Positions 1 to 8,975 of a stretch of DNA of 27,962 nucleotides are shown in pieces. Numbering within the stretch: position 1 is the first letter of the stretch; every line of letters starts with the position of its first letter. Both the position numbers and the translations under genes were made by a program. The notes under the pieces are model-generated. The model was not told the origin of the DNA, ran no database searches, and worked only from the letters and a program-made list of their open reading frames with translations. This DNA is from an uncultured Bacilli bacterium. GTDB lineage: Bacteria; Bacillota_I; Bacilli_A; RFN20; CAG-631. The stretch lies in assembly GCA_934202505.1 (NCBI GenBank), contig CAKPXW010000010.1, forward strand, positions 1-27,962, given 5' to 3'.

Positions 1-66
1 ACTATTAAGTTTTAGTCAAATTGTTTACATGTATAATGTTATAAAATCTATCATATACTATAATAA

Positions 67-96
67 AAGGACATACACATTATTGCATATGTCCTT
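67..96 (-). terminator. Intrinsic terminator after the giant CvpA-like gene
   Basis: A 9-bp perfect stem is formed by AAGGACATA (67-75) and TATGTCCTT (88-96), with a 12-nt loop. On the minus strand the stem is followed by TTTTATTAT. It lies 7 nt beyond the stop codon (TAA, 104-106) of the 1773-residue gene, so it ends that transcript. The remaining bases 1-66 are AT-rich and show nothing I can name. Confidence 0.75.
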
Positions 97-103
97 AAAT
101 GTT

Positions 104-3100
104 TTAAGATAATCTATCCTTTAAATCTAGTATTAACTGATACCATTTGTCGTTGCTATCATCATCATTTGGAATACTTACTGGTTCTTTTCCAAGAATA
201 GAAGCTGATGAATTGTAAGTTGTGGCGATTTTCTTTAAGTAATCTTTAGCCATTGGTCTTGTAATATCACTATCAATTAAAGCTCTTAATTGTTGTTCAT
301 CGACATTACCCGATAATGCATTACCTGCATCAATAGCTTCAAAGAATAAGTAAAGTTGCCCATCTTGACAATTTTCTAAAGTTCCTTTCCAATAAGATCT
401 CCAATTATTTATACTATTTTGACTATCTAAACTATAGTTATAATTTGCACTATCAGCAAAACGATCAGGAATAAATAATAAATCAGTGTTTAAATCATTA
501 TTTTTCAATTTTGCTGATAATTTTTGAATAATATTAGGTAATGAGTCACATAACACCTTATCATTAGTCATAATGCCAATAAATGACTCGTTAGCAAATG
601 TTTTAATAGAAATACTATCATTTGCTGGGTCTGTTAAAGCAGTTTTGTATTCTTCATTATTATAGATTTCTACAAGTGATTTTAAGAATTGTTCCAAATC
701 ACCTTTTTGATTTTCTTCATTGTACCAATAATAATTATATTTATGAGCATGTCCATTATGGTTATAATCATCCAAAACAAGCACATTATTGAATGTTGAA
801 GCATTTTGTTCTTTAATATATTTGATTACATTATAATTCATTAAGTAAGAATTACATAATGTTTCTATCAAGCTATCATCAGTTTGACATTTACTTATAA
901 TGTTATCGAAATCAATAGAGATGCTATCAAGATTATTATTACCATTTTGGAAAACTAAAACTGCATTATAGAAATTAATTAATTCTTTTCTTGGCAAGTT
1001 ATAACGGGTATATGTATGAGCTTCGTTTTGAGTAGCTACATTATTACTATCTAAGAATGTTAGTGCTGATGATGAAGCATTAAACATATCATAAACCTTT
1101 GTTGCCATTGTAGCTGCCATAATATCAGATTCAAAGAATTTATTAATATCTAATGAGAAAATATTTGTTGAATCAAATGATGACGCTAAATTATCATAAG
1201 TACTATCGCCAGCAATTAATTTTAATGATTGGAACAATTTAACTATTTCATCATAATTTACATAGTAGTATTTATTTTCGTTATACATTCCTTCTACAAG
1301 TAAATCACCTTGTTCATTATAGTAATTTCCTTCAATACCAATAAATAAATCATCTTTATTGCTTATAAATAGTTTATCAGATATAGAAGCTTGGAATATT
1401 TTTGATTTGTAACTATCATGTTCTTTAGAAACAATTATATTGTATAAAGACTTCATATTGATGTTGTTAACTTTTAAAGCATCTTGTCCAGTTAATTTTT
1501 CGCTTTCTTCTTTTCCTTCATTAATAACATTTTTTATTGTTTTATACATATCTATTAATGAAACCATTTCTTGCTTTGTTATAACATTTATTGAACTATT
1601 ATCTTTATAATTAGTGCTTTCTTTATTTACTTCTTGATCTTTATATGGAATTACAACTCCTTCACCTATTGTTGAAAGATAGTTGCTGATGGAAGCACGA
1701 ATAATCATAGAATCAAAATATTCATCAATATTTGTAGTGTTTTCAAATTTATCAAGAGCTTCATCATAAGATAAAGAACTGCTTATTCCATCAATAGTAG
1801 CATTTCCAGCTAGTAAATCAATTGTATTAAATAAAGCTTTGATTTCTTCTTTACTCATAACGCCTTTGTTTACTACTTCATTTGGAATTACTAGAGTAAA
1901 TCCTGTTGATGTATCTAATTCTAAGATCTTTTTAGATATTGAGTGATGTAATACTTCTGATTCAATTAAGTCATCCATAGAAGCATTTATAGCATTTAAT
2001 GAATACATATTAATATCAAATAAGTTATCACTTGTAAGGCCAGTATTTCTTTGTAAAGCTTTTAATCCATCTATTAAACTATAAAATTCTAAAGTAGTTA
2101 AAGATTTCATTTCTTGTCCATCTTCATGAATAATAACTACTGATACATTATCAACAGCAGGAACTACAATAAAGTCTTTTGTTGAATCATTTTCTTGAAT
2201 ATATTTAGAAATTGAAGCTTTAATAATTTGAGAATCAAAAGCTTCTTTTACATTTTCGTTATCGATAAATGTTTCATATAAATCAAAATTATCCGATTCA
2301 AATATAGATGAAGATGATGATGAAATGTAATAAACAGCTTTAATAAGATTTACAACTTCATCAGAACTAATATAATCATAAGTTTTACTTTCTTCTCCAG
2401 TAGGTACTTCAAATCCTGTAGGTAAAGTCATAACTTCATCTGGAATAACTAAGGCAAAGGAAGATGTTGAAGTAGAAGCAAAATCTTTTATATATTTAGA
2501 GAAAGTTGCATGCATTATTTCCGAATATTCACTATGAGTAGCATCAAAAATTGATTTAACTAAACTTTCATTATAAACTTTTTCATTTAATTCGTTTGTA
2601 GTAGAAAATTTATCAATAAGTGACATAGGATCTTTAGAAATTTCATCTAAATTATCAAATTTTATATCTAATTTAGATAATGTTTTTAATAGATTTTTAC
2701 ATTCTTTTGTTGATAAAACTCGAAGTTTACTAATAGACATCGAAGGATTTTCTGCATTTTCATCTTTACTATAAACATCTTCTATAGTACTAGCTGTAAC
2801 ACTAAGTGGTACAGTGATATATTCATCATATTTATTTACAAATGAAGAAATAGTTGTTCTTAATATTGAAGAGGCAAATAGGGTATTTAAATTATCATCA
2901 CTTTGAATCAATGAATCTGATAAGAATGCTGATAAAACAACTTCTGGATTATCAATAGCTATTTCTGCCATATAACTTGTCTTTTCATCAATATCGCTAT
3001 ATTTTATTTCTACATCGGTTTTATTTCCATCTTCATCTAATAAATAATATTTTAATAATTGCTTAGAATCAATGATTTCTTGATTTGTTAATATATTAAT

Positions 3101-5425
3101 TAAGTTTTCAATTTCTTGACGTTTTATAACATCAACTTGTTTTCCATTAACAGTTTCATTTAATGCTTTATCAATAGCTGATGTAGGAACAGAAATGAAA
3201 TCGCCTGAATTATTTAAGATATATTTACTTAATGTATAATGTAATACTTTAGAATTTGTCATTTGTTTAGGGTTGATAGCTTCTAAGATTTCAGGTAATG
3301 TAGTCATTGGATATTTTAATGTTTTAACTTGAGAAGCTACATTTTTTAATGTATCAAGCATTATATGAAGTTCACCTTGTGAAGTGACATTTCCATTTGC
3401 ATCTTTTGTATCATACCACTGACTATTATAATGATAATAGCCATTTGTATCTTTAACTAAATCTTCTTGTAATGTATCTGGAACACTTAAATATTCTCCT
3501 AAAACATTACCAGCTATACCGTTTCCACTAGAAGAAGTAATGAACATATTAATCATAGCATATGTTAATAATTCACTATTCATAATGGTATCAGTGCTTA
3601 TATTATTTAAAGAAGCAAAGTTGAAAGAATCTAATTTTGTAATATCATTCTTTCCATTTTCAGAAATATCTTTTATTAAAGTAAATAATGTTTTTAATTC
3701 ACCACTAAATTGGGTACTTTGAGTAATATTTGGTGAAATTAAATTAGCATATTCTTCTGGAATATATTTTCTTTTTGCAATATCTATAACATCGCCGAAT
3801 GTATTCATCATAAAAGTTGTTTCCATTATAGTATCTATAACTTGATTAAAATCTTCTGATTTAGTTAAAGTAAGTCCTTTTATAACATTTACTTTACCAT
3901 CCTCGCCTTTGCTTTCGTTCATAGCAATGGCAATATCTTCATATTTACGATATAAAGTTGATAAGTCTTTAACGTCTTCTTCCCAAATAACATCAGCTAA
4001 TTTTTCCTTTATAGAATCTAATTGTTCTTGGTTGGTAATATTTCCACTTTCATCCTTTTCACACAAGTAATTATCAACAGCATAATATGATCCAACTTTA
4101 GCGGCAATTTGGAATGTTTGTAAAGAAGCAAATGAAGATAATAAGCTTTCAACTTTGTCAGCATCTAAACTATTAATATCTAAAGATTTTAAATTAGTTG
4201 GTGCATCTTTTTGTAAGCTATAAACATCGCTTACCATATTAGCAATAGTTTTTAATTCATTATCCCAATCAATTGATGATAAAGTAGATAAATCTATATC
4301 TTTTGGAATGTATTCTTTTACAGAATCCATGGTCAAAGCAACACCTACAACAGCACTTGCTAAATTTTTTACTAAATTATCGTTTGACAAAACTAATAAG
4401 ATATTTTTTAAATCTTCTTGTTGAGAACTACTTAAAGAAGCAAAATCAACAGATTCCATATTAAATCCATTTGTTAAAGAGAAAGCGTAAACAGCAATTT
4501 CTACGACACTTTGCATTTCTTCTCTAATAGCAACCGTATAATTGTTAGATTTTCCTGAAATGATAGCATCAATAAATAAAGTATCTGCCCTTTTTCCATT
4601 AATTTTTAAAGCTGTTATTCCCATCAAATTCGACTTTTGATAATCAGCAATATAATCTACAACACCTTGCATAGATGGATACTTTTCAACAATATAATCA
4701 TAAATTGAATTATAGTTAGATGTCTTTGTTTCAGTAGAAGCACTAATATTATCTTTATTTGATAAATCTGGTAAAACAAGAACTATAGAATTTATTAAAC
4801 TCATAACTAAAAAGACGGAAATAGTTCCATTTAGAAATCCAGTTCCTATGCCTATAAGTTTATTACGCATGATGTGTTTTTGTTTCTTTTCACCACGTTC
4901 AATTTCCTTTTGCAGATTTTTATCTTCTTTTCCTTCAGTTGTAAGTTTTTCTTGTTTAGCTTTTAATTTTTCTAAACCTTTAACTTTATTTTGGCATATT
5001 TTTTTAAAGAAAATGTGATAAATAATTGTGCTAAAAATAGCCCATAAAATAGCAAAAACGATTAAAAATATAATTTTAACAATACTATACATAGCTGCTA
5101 AAATTGTATTATAAATAGCAGGATCTGATAAAGATTCTTGACTAACATTTGCACTCGTTGCTATTAGACTTATTAAATATTGGCTAAGTGTATTATATTC
5201 ATTTGGTAAACCAACTGCATTTGAGATAGTTGAATATAAACTTTCACTATCTAAAATTGTAGGCTTTACTATCAAGCCTGTAATTACAAAGAATAATACC
5301 CAAAATAAAATTCTACTTGCTAAATGGTAAATATTTTTTTTATACCCAGCAATAAAACCTCTTAGTAAAGAGAAAAGCATTATTATTACAATTAAAATTG
5401 TAAGAATCAAACTTAAACTTGGCAT
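104..5425 (-). CDS. Giant CvpA-like membrane protein with a repetitive extracytoplasmic region
   Basis: The protein has 1773 residues. Its N-terminus has four hydrophobic segments (about 6-26, 36-55, 108-135 and 191-219). A short RG/YKK-containing turn follows helix 1, and a lysine-rich, probably coiled-coil loop (about 141-189) precedes helix 4. This is the layout of CvpA family proteins (colicin V production/cell envelope). The positive-inside rule puts both charged loops in the cytoplasm and everything after residue 220 outside the cell. Residues 220-1773 are rich in Asn, Ser, Asp and Thr, lack further membrane spans, and from about 617 onward contain recurring units (see the repeat entry). 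I see no signal peptide, LPXTG motif or catalytic motif. The start is supported by a strong SD, GAGGGGGG, 6 nt before ATG. Ordinary CvpA proteins are about 160-200 residues, so this is an extreme extension. The function is unknown; a surface or wall-spanning structural role is inference. Confidence 0.7.
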   Translation of the reverse strand: MPSLSLILTILIVIIMLFSLLRGFIAGYKKNIYHLASRILFWVLFFVITGLIVKPTILDSESLYSTISNAVGLPNEYNTLSQYLISLIATSANVSQESLSDPAIYNTILAAMYSIVKIIFLIVFAILWAIFSTIIYHIFFKKICQNKVKGLEKLKAKQEKLTTEGKEDKNLQKEIERGEKKQKHIMRNKLIGIGTGFLNGTISVFLVMSLINSIVLVLPDLSNKDNISASTETKTSNYNSIYDYIVEKYPSMQGVVDYIADYQKSNLMGITALKINGKRADTLFIDAIISGKSNNYTVAIREEMQSVVEIAVYAFSLTNGFNMESVDFASLSSSQQEDLKNILLVLSNDNLVKNLASAVVGVALTMDSVKEYIPKDIDLSTLSSIDWDNELKTIANMVSDVYSLQKDAPTNLKSLDINSLDADKVESLLSSFASLQTFQIAAKVGSYYAVDNYLCEKDESGNITNQEQLDSIKEKLADVIWEEDVKDLSTLYRKYEDIAIAMNESKGEDGKVNVIKGLTLTKSEDFNQVIDTIMETTFMMNTFGDVIDIAKRKYIPEEYANLISPNITQSTQFSGELKTLFTLIKDISENGKNDITKLDSFNFASLNNISTDTIMNSELLTYAMINMFITSSSGNGIAGNVLGEYLSVPDTLQEDLVKDTNGYYHYNSQWYDTKDANGNVTSQGELHIMLDTLKNVASQVKTLKYPMTTLPEILEAINPKQMTNSKVLHYTLSKYILNNSGDFISVPTSAIDKALNETVNGKQVDVIKRQEIENLINILTNQEIIDSKQLLKYYLLDEDGNKTDVEIKYSDIDEKTSYMAEIAIDNPEVVLSAFLSDSLIQSDDNLNTLFASSILRTTISSFVNKYDEYITVPLSVTASTIEDVYSKDENAENPSMSISKLRVLSTKECKNLLKTLSKLDIKFDNLDEISKDPMSLIDKFSTTNELNEKVYNESLVKSIFDATHSEYSEIMHATFSKYIKDFASTSTSSFALVIPDEVMTLPTGFEVPTGEESKTYDYISSDEVVNLIKAVYYISSSSSSIFESDNFDLYETFIDNENVKEAFDSQIIKASISKYIQENDSTKDFIVVPAVDNVSVVIIHEDGQEMKSLTTLEFYSLIDGLKALQRNTGLTSDNLFDINMYSLNAINASMDDLIESEVLHHSISKKILELDTSTGFTLVIPNEVVNKGVMSKEEIKALFNTIDLLAGNATIDGISSSLSYDEALDKFENTTNIDEYFDSMIIRASISNYLSTIGEGVVIPYKDQEVNKESTNYKDNSSINVITKQEMVSLIDMYKTIKNVINEGKEESEKLTGQDALKVNNINMKSLYNIIVSKEHDSYKSKIFQASISDKLFISNKDDLFIGIEGNYYNEQGDLLVEGMYNENKYYYVNYDEIVKLFQSLKLIAGDSTYDNLASSFDSTNIFSLDINKFFESDIMAATMATKVYDMFNASSSALTFLDSNNVATQNEAHTYTRYNLPRKELINFYNAVLVFQNGNNNLDSISIDFDNIISKCQTDDSLIETLCNSYLMNYNVIKYIKEQNASTFNNVLVLDDYNHNGHAHKYNYYWYNEENQKGDLEQFLKSLVEIYNNEEYKTALTDPANDSISIKTFANESFIGIMTNDKVLCDSLPNIIQKLSAKLKNNDLNTDLLFIPDRFADSANYNYSLDSQNSINNWRSYWKGTLENCQDGQLYLFFEAIDAGNALSGNVDEQQLRALIDSDITRPMAKDYLKKIATTYNSSASILGKEPVSIPNDDDSNDKWYQLILDLKDRLS
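170..3577 (-). repeat. Degenerate ~85-130-residue protein repeats, about 9-12 copies
   Basis: Within the giant protein a unit recurs with the pattern S-x-[IVL]-[ILMF]-x-x-[ST]-[IFL]-S-x-[YFK], then 10-20 variable residues, then a strand such as FxxVxP, and after a variable linker an acidic helix like KEEIxxLxxxLxxL. Clear starts are at residues 617, 725, 853, 968, 1065, 1156, 1239, 1341 and 1433. Weaker copies begin near 1519, 1623 and 1719. Examples are SKVLHYTLSKYI (725), SQIIKASISKYI (1065), SEVLHHSISKKI (1156) and SMIIRASISNYL (1239). Spacing is about 83-128 residues. DNA identity between copies is low, so these are old duplications rather than recent tandem repeats. Confidence 0.7.
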
Positions 5426-5450
5426 AATTTCCCCCCTCTATAAAAAAGCC

Positions 5451-5482
5451 ACTTATAAACATATTATACACTTTATAAGTGT
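5451..5482 (-). terminator. Inverted repeat between rluA-like gene and giant gene; probable terminator
   Basis: CACTTATAAA (5451-5460) and TTTATAAGTG (5473-5482) form a perfect 10-bp stem with a 12-nt loop. On the minus strand the stem is followed by GGC and then six T, which fits an intrinsic terminator 10 nt after the pseudouridine synthase stop. The loop also reads TATAAT on the minus strand, correctly placed to be a -10 box for the giant gene, although the -35 (TACTAA at 17 nt) is poor. The element may therefore both end one transcript and start the next. Confidence 0.5.
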
Positions 5483-5491
5483 AAATTAGTA

Positions 5492-6316
5492 CTAACATTT
5501 AATTTTTATCTTCTTTTTCAATATAGGATGAACAAAACTAACTTCATATGCTTTAAGATACATAGTATCTTTTTCTTGATAATTAGGGTTATATAAACTA
5601 TCCCCTACTAGTGGATGATTGATAGATGCAAATGACAATCTTATCTGATGAGTTCTTCCTGTTACAAGTTCTATATCTACTAAAGAATTCTTCCCATCAA
5701 ATTGAATTAATTTATATTTTGTTTCGCATTTTTTTCCATTTTCATCTACAACTCTTTTTATACTGTTTTCATCTTTAGAAATCCTTATTTTAATGTTTCC
5801 TTTTTTTGGAGTTTTTCCTTCAACTAAAGCTTGATATTTTTTAGAAATTTTCACATTTTTAAATAAATTATGTATATATTGATTTTTAGCGATCAAAACA
5901 ATTCCTGAGGTTAATTTATCAAGTCTATTTATTAAATGAATATTTGAATAAATTTCATTTTTGTTAAAATAAGCTAACACATAATTAGCAAGTGTTTGAT
6001 TATAATTATTAATAGTAGGTTCAACATCCAAATTTTCTTTTTTATTAACAGCTAAAAGATATTTATCTTCATATAATATTTCAATTTCTTTATCTGTTGC
6101 TGGAATGGTAGCTTTTTCATCAAGAAGGATAACTACAATATTGCATTTTCCTTCAAGCATGAAATTCTTACTGCCAATTTTATTTCCATCTACAATAACA
6201 TTTTCGTTACTTATTAAATAATAAATATTATTATCACTATATCCTTTAGATAATAAAAATTCATTTATTGTTATTTTTTTTCTTGTTACATATTTAAATT
6301 CAATTATTTTTTTCAT
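5492..6316 (-). CDS. RluA-family RNA pseudouridine synthase
   Basis: This 274-residue protein converts uridine to pseudouridine in rRNA or tRNA. The catalytic motif NRLDKLTSG places the nucleophile at Asp133. The later family motifs GRTHQIR (220-226) and HPLVGDSLY (234-242) are present. Residues about 15-48 resemble a weak S4-type RNA-binding domain (TINEFLLSKGYSDNNIYYLI). The usual NKPxG motif is replaced by NKKENLDVEP at 91-100, which is odd for the family. The gene overlaps the end of the upstream ABC transporter by 17 nt and has no clear SD, so translation is probably coupled. The exact substrate (RluA, RluC or RluD type) cannot be told from sequence alone. Confidence 0.85.
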   Translation of the reverse strand: MKKIIEFKYVTRKKITINEFLLSKGYSDNNIYYLISNENVIVDGNKIGSKNFMLEGKCNIVVILLDEKATIPATDKEIEILYEDKYLLAVNKKENLDVEPTINNYNQTLANYVLAYFNKNEIYSNIHLINRLDKLTSGIVLIAKNQYIHNLFKNVKISKKYQALVEGKTPKKGNIKIRISKDENSIKRVVDENGKKCETKYKLIQFDGKNSLVDIELVTGRTHQIRLSFASINHPLVGDSLYNPNYQEKDTMYLKAYEVSFVHPILKKKIKIKC

Positions 6317-8477
6317 AATTCATATACTGAGCTTGCACTAAGCTATAATAATACCCTTTCTTGTCAATAAGTTCTTGATGAGAACCAAATTCAACCATTT
6401 TACCATTATTTAAAACTATCAAACGGGAAGCATTTTGCAATGTTGATAATCTATGTGCAATAATAAATGTTGTTTTCCCTTTACTTATATTATTGATAGC
6501 ATCTTGAATACTTTTTTCTGTTATTGTATCTAAAGAAGATGTTGCCTCATCTAAAATAAATATAGAAGGATCTAATAATAAAGCTCTTGCAATAGCAATT
6601 CTTTGCTTTTCTCCACCAGATAATCCCTCTCCTTTATTTCCAAGGCGAGTTTCATAACCAAATTGCTTTCTTAAAATAAATTCATGCGCATTGGCCATTT
6701 TGCAAACTCGAATAACATCTTCATAAGTAGCATTTTTATTTCCATAAACAATATTATCATAAATTGTCCCACTAAATAAAAATGTTTCTTGCAAAACTAC
6801 GCCTAACTTTTTACGATATTCATAACTATCAACTTTGGAAATATCTATACCATCTACATATATTTTTCCACTATTAGGTTCATATAGTTTCATTAATAAA
6901 TTAACAAGTGTAGTTTTACCACTTCCAGAATAGCCAACTATTCCTATTGTTTCTCCTTTATTAATTTCAAAAGAAATATCTTTTAAAACTGGAGTAAAAC
7001 TTAGATAACCAAATCTTACTTTGTCAAATTTAACATCTCCTTGTAAATTAGGTACTTCTTCACCTTTTTCTTCCACATTTTCTTCATATAATATTTCCAT
7101 AACTTTATTTGCCGAAATGGCAAAATTGTTATATCTTCTTGGCATACTTGTAAGTTGGTTTGCACAAGCATATAAAAGGGATGAATAAGTTGCCCATTTA
7201 ATCATTGAACCATATTTAAAACTACCATCAACTATTTTATTTCCTACATAATAGTAAATTATAATTTGTCCTAATGATAAAAGGAAAAATATAATAGGTG
7301 TGAAGAAACTCCAAAATCTTTCTGTTTCAATATCAATATTTTTAAGATCAGCATTTGCTTTTTTAAAACGATTAACTTCTTTATCTTCCATTCCATAAGT
7401 TTTAACTACTTTTATTCCACTTAAGATATCATGTAAGGTATTATTAGTTCCACTTAAATACTTCCATCTTTTTTCATACTTTGATCCTATTTTTTTCCAT
7501 AATTTTTTAGTAATAAAAGTAACTATAGGAATAGGAATGATAATAAGCAAGGTAAGTTTATAATCTTCAGTCAACATAATTGCTAAAAGAATTATTAATT
7601 CGATAGCATAATATATTAATAAAAGAATGTCATTTTCAAGGAAATCTCTAACAGTTTCTGTATCATTTGATACTCTTGTTATTAAACTACCTGTTGTTTT
7701 ATTATTAGCCGAAGTTAAAGACATTTTTTGGACTTTATCGTAAACTTTTACTCTAATATCATGGGATATTCCATTAGAAATAATTGGAGAAATATATCCT
7801 CTTACTAAATTAGATACAAGGGAAGCTAGATAACATATTCCTATTGCTAAAATTAAATAAATAAAGGTCTTGTCGATTGTTGGATGAATATTTGAACTTA
7901 CAACTAAATAATCATCAACTATTTTCTCGAATATCTTAGGCCTAATGATTTGAATAATAATAGTTAAAAATACAAAAATATATTGTAATATAATTAGCCA
8001 TTTATACTTAAAAACAAATGGTAAAAAAGTTTTTACAGCTCCATTTGATTTTCCACAATAAGGGCATATTTGAGTTCCTTTTAAAAAAGGAGTTCCGCAA
8101 TGAGGACAATGTTTTTCAGCAATATCAGAAATAGCCATATAGTTTTCTTGTAAATATAATTCAAGTCCTAAACAAACTGAAGCAATTTTTTCGTAATAAT
8201 GTTTACTACAACATACTATAATTGTTTGCTTTTCCTCTTCATACCCTACTAAATATCCGCCCTCAAAAGTTTCTTCCATTTTAAATCTTTCAAAGTCTTT
8301 TATAGTAAAAGTCTTAATTAGATTGTTATCAATTACTAAATATATTTTTTCATTATCCACCACTAATAATCCGTGAACAAATTTATTTTGATAAATATCA
8401 AAATTAACAGCATAAAAATATTCTGTTATTTTCAATTTATCTAAAATATCTTTCTTGACTGTTAACTTTAAATTCAT
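6300..8477 (-). CDS. ABC exporter half-transporter with N-terminal zinc ribbon
   Basis: The 725-residue protein has three parts. Residues 1-115 form a soluble domain of unrecognised fold. Next is a zinc ribbon (C124, C127, C138, C141), then an ABC exporter membrane domain (about 150-450). The ATPase domain has Walker A GYSGSGKT (515-522), Q-loop Gln563, signature LSGGE (619-623), Walker B IFILDE with catalytic Glu644, and H-loop His675. All catalytic residues are intact. It probably forms a heterodimer with the 744-residue half encoded two genes upstream, which has the same architecture. The start has an SD (AAGGAG) that overlaps the stop of the DUF1854 gene 9 nt away. The substrate is unknown. 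Type-IV-fold exporters usually move lipids, peptides or drugs outward. Confidence 0.88.
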   Translation of the reverse strand: MNLKLTVKKDILDKLKITEYFYAVNFDIYQNKFVHGLLVVDNEKIYLVIDNNLIKTFTIKDFERFKMEETFEGGYLVGYEEEKQTIIVCCSKHYYEKIASVCLGLELYLQENYMAISDIAEKHCPHCGTPFLKGTQICPYCGKSNGAVKTFLPFVFKYKWLIILQYIFVFLTIIIQIIRPKIFEKIVDDYLVVSSNIHPTIDKTFIYLILAIGICYLASLVSNLVRGYISPIISNGISHDIRVKVYDKVQKMSLTSANNKTTGSLITRVSNDTETVRDFLENDILLLIYYAIELIILLAIMLTEDYKLTLLIIIPIPIVTFITKKLWKKIGSKYEKRWKYLSGTNNTLHDILSGIKVVKTYGMEDKEVNRFKKANADLKNIDIETERFWSFFTPIIFFLLSLGQIIIYYYVGNKIVDGSFKYGSMIKWATYSSLLYACANQLTSMPRRYNNFAISANKVMEILYEENVEEKGEEVPNLQGDVKFDKVRFGYLSFTPVLKDISFEINKGETIGIVGYSGSGKTTLVNLLMKLYEPNSGKIYVDGIDISKVDSYEYRKKLGVVLQETFLFSGTIYDNIVYGNKNATYEDVIRVCKMANAHEFILRKQFGYETRLGNKGEGLSGGEKQRIAIARALLLDPSIFILDEATSSLDTITEKSIQDAINNISKGKTTFIIAHRLSTLQNASRLIVLNNGKMVEFGSHQELIDKKGYYYSLVQAQYMNYEKNN

Positions 8478-8486
8478 AATTTCTCC

Positions 8487-8975
8487 TTAGATAAAACTTA
8501 TTAAAAACTTAATATAATGATTTTTACTTTCTTTATATTTACGAACAATATAATAGTTTTCATCAACATCTCTTATAAGTAAATTCCCATCTTTAGTTGG
8601 GAATAAATTATATACCAAGTCTTTTATTCTAATATCTTTATTTCCTGATGAAGTTTCTACTTTAAAAGTATAAAATCCTTTTTTATATTGTTTTTTATTG
8701 ATATTTAAAATTTCCGGCATAAAATATCTAAGTTCTAAATCTTCTTTTAAGATTTTTTGATTCTCATCGCTTAGTTTGCTTAAAGATTCAATTAAACCAA
8801 CTTCTTTATTTTCATCATTTTCTTCATATTGTAAAGAAATATATGAATCGGGATTGGTTAAAGGAAAACAACGTATGGCTTTAATTGCAAAATAAGTTTT
8901 ATCTTCATAGGTTAAAGAAATAAGTTTATTTTCTTCCTTTTTTAATATAATTTTTTCATTCTTTAAATAATCCAT
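8487..8975 (-). CDS. DUF1854 family protein linked to ABC exporters
   Basis: The 162-residue soluble protein has no signal peptide or membrane span. The helix around residues 68-95, with LSDENQKILKEDLELRYFMP, and the later DGNLLIRDVDENYYIV match how I remember DUF1854 proteins (an acidic ELxxRYF-x-P motif followed by LxIxDVDGNxY). That family is known as a C-terminal part of, or neighbour to, ABC transporters and has been proposed to bind ligand. In some proteobacteria such genes accompany cyanophycin genes, but none is seen here. The gene starts inside the upstream stop codon (TAATG) behind the SD GGAG and sits exactly between the two exporter halves, so it is probably an accessory or regulatory subunit. 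The family call rests on motif memory. Confidence 0.65.
   Translation of the reverse strand: MDYLKNEKIILKKEENKLISLTYEDKTYFAIKAIRCFPLTNPDSYISLQYEENDENKEVGLIESLSKLSDENQKILKEDLELRYFMPEILNINKKQYKKGFYTFKVETSSGNKDIRIKDLVYNLFPTKDGNLLIRDVDENYYIVRKYKESKNHYIKFLISFI

Noticed and set aside
3540..3722. Short open frame on the plus strand inside the giant gene, and similar ones at 10362-10616, 13223-13405, 19354-19536 and 20525-20740
   Set aside because: They lie antisense to well-supported genes, lack SD sequences and family motifs, and their composition follows from the opposite coding strand.
8487..8975. Cyanophycin metabolism link for the DUF1854-ABC cluster
   Set aside because: Such a link is known for some proteobacteria, but no cyanophycin synthetase or cyanophycinase is in the window.
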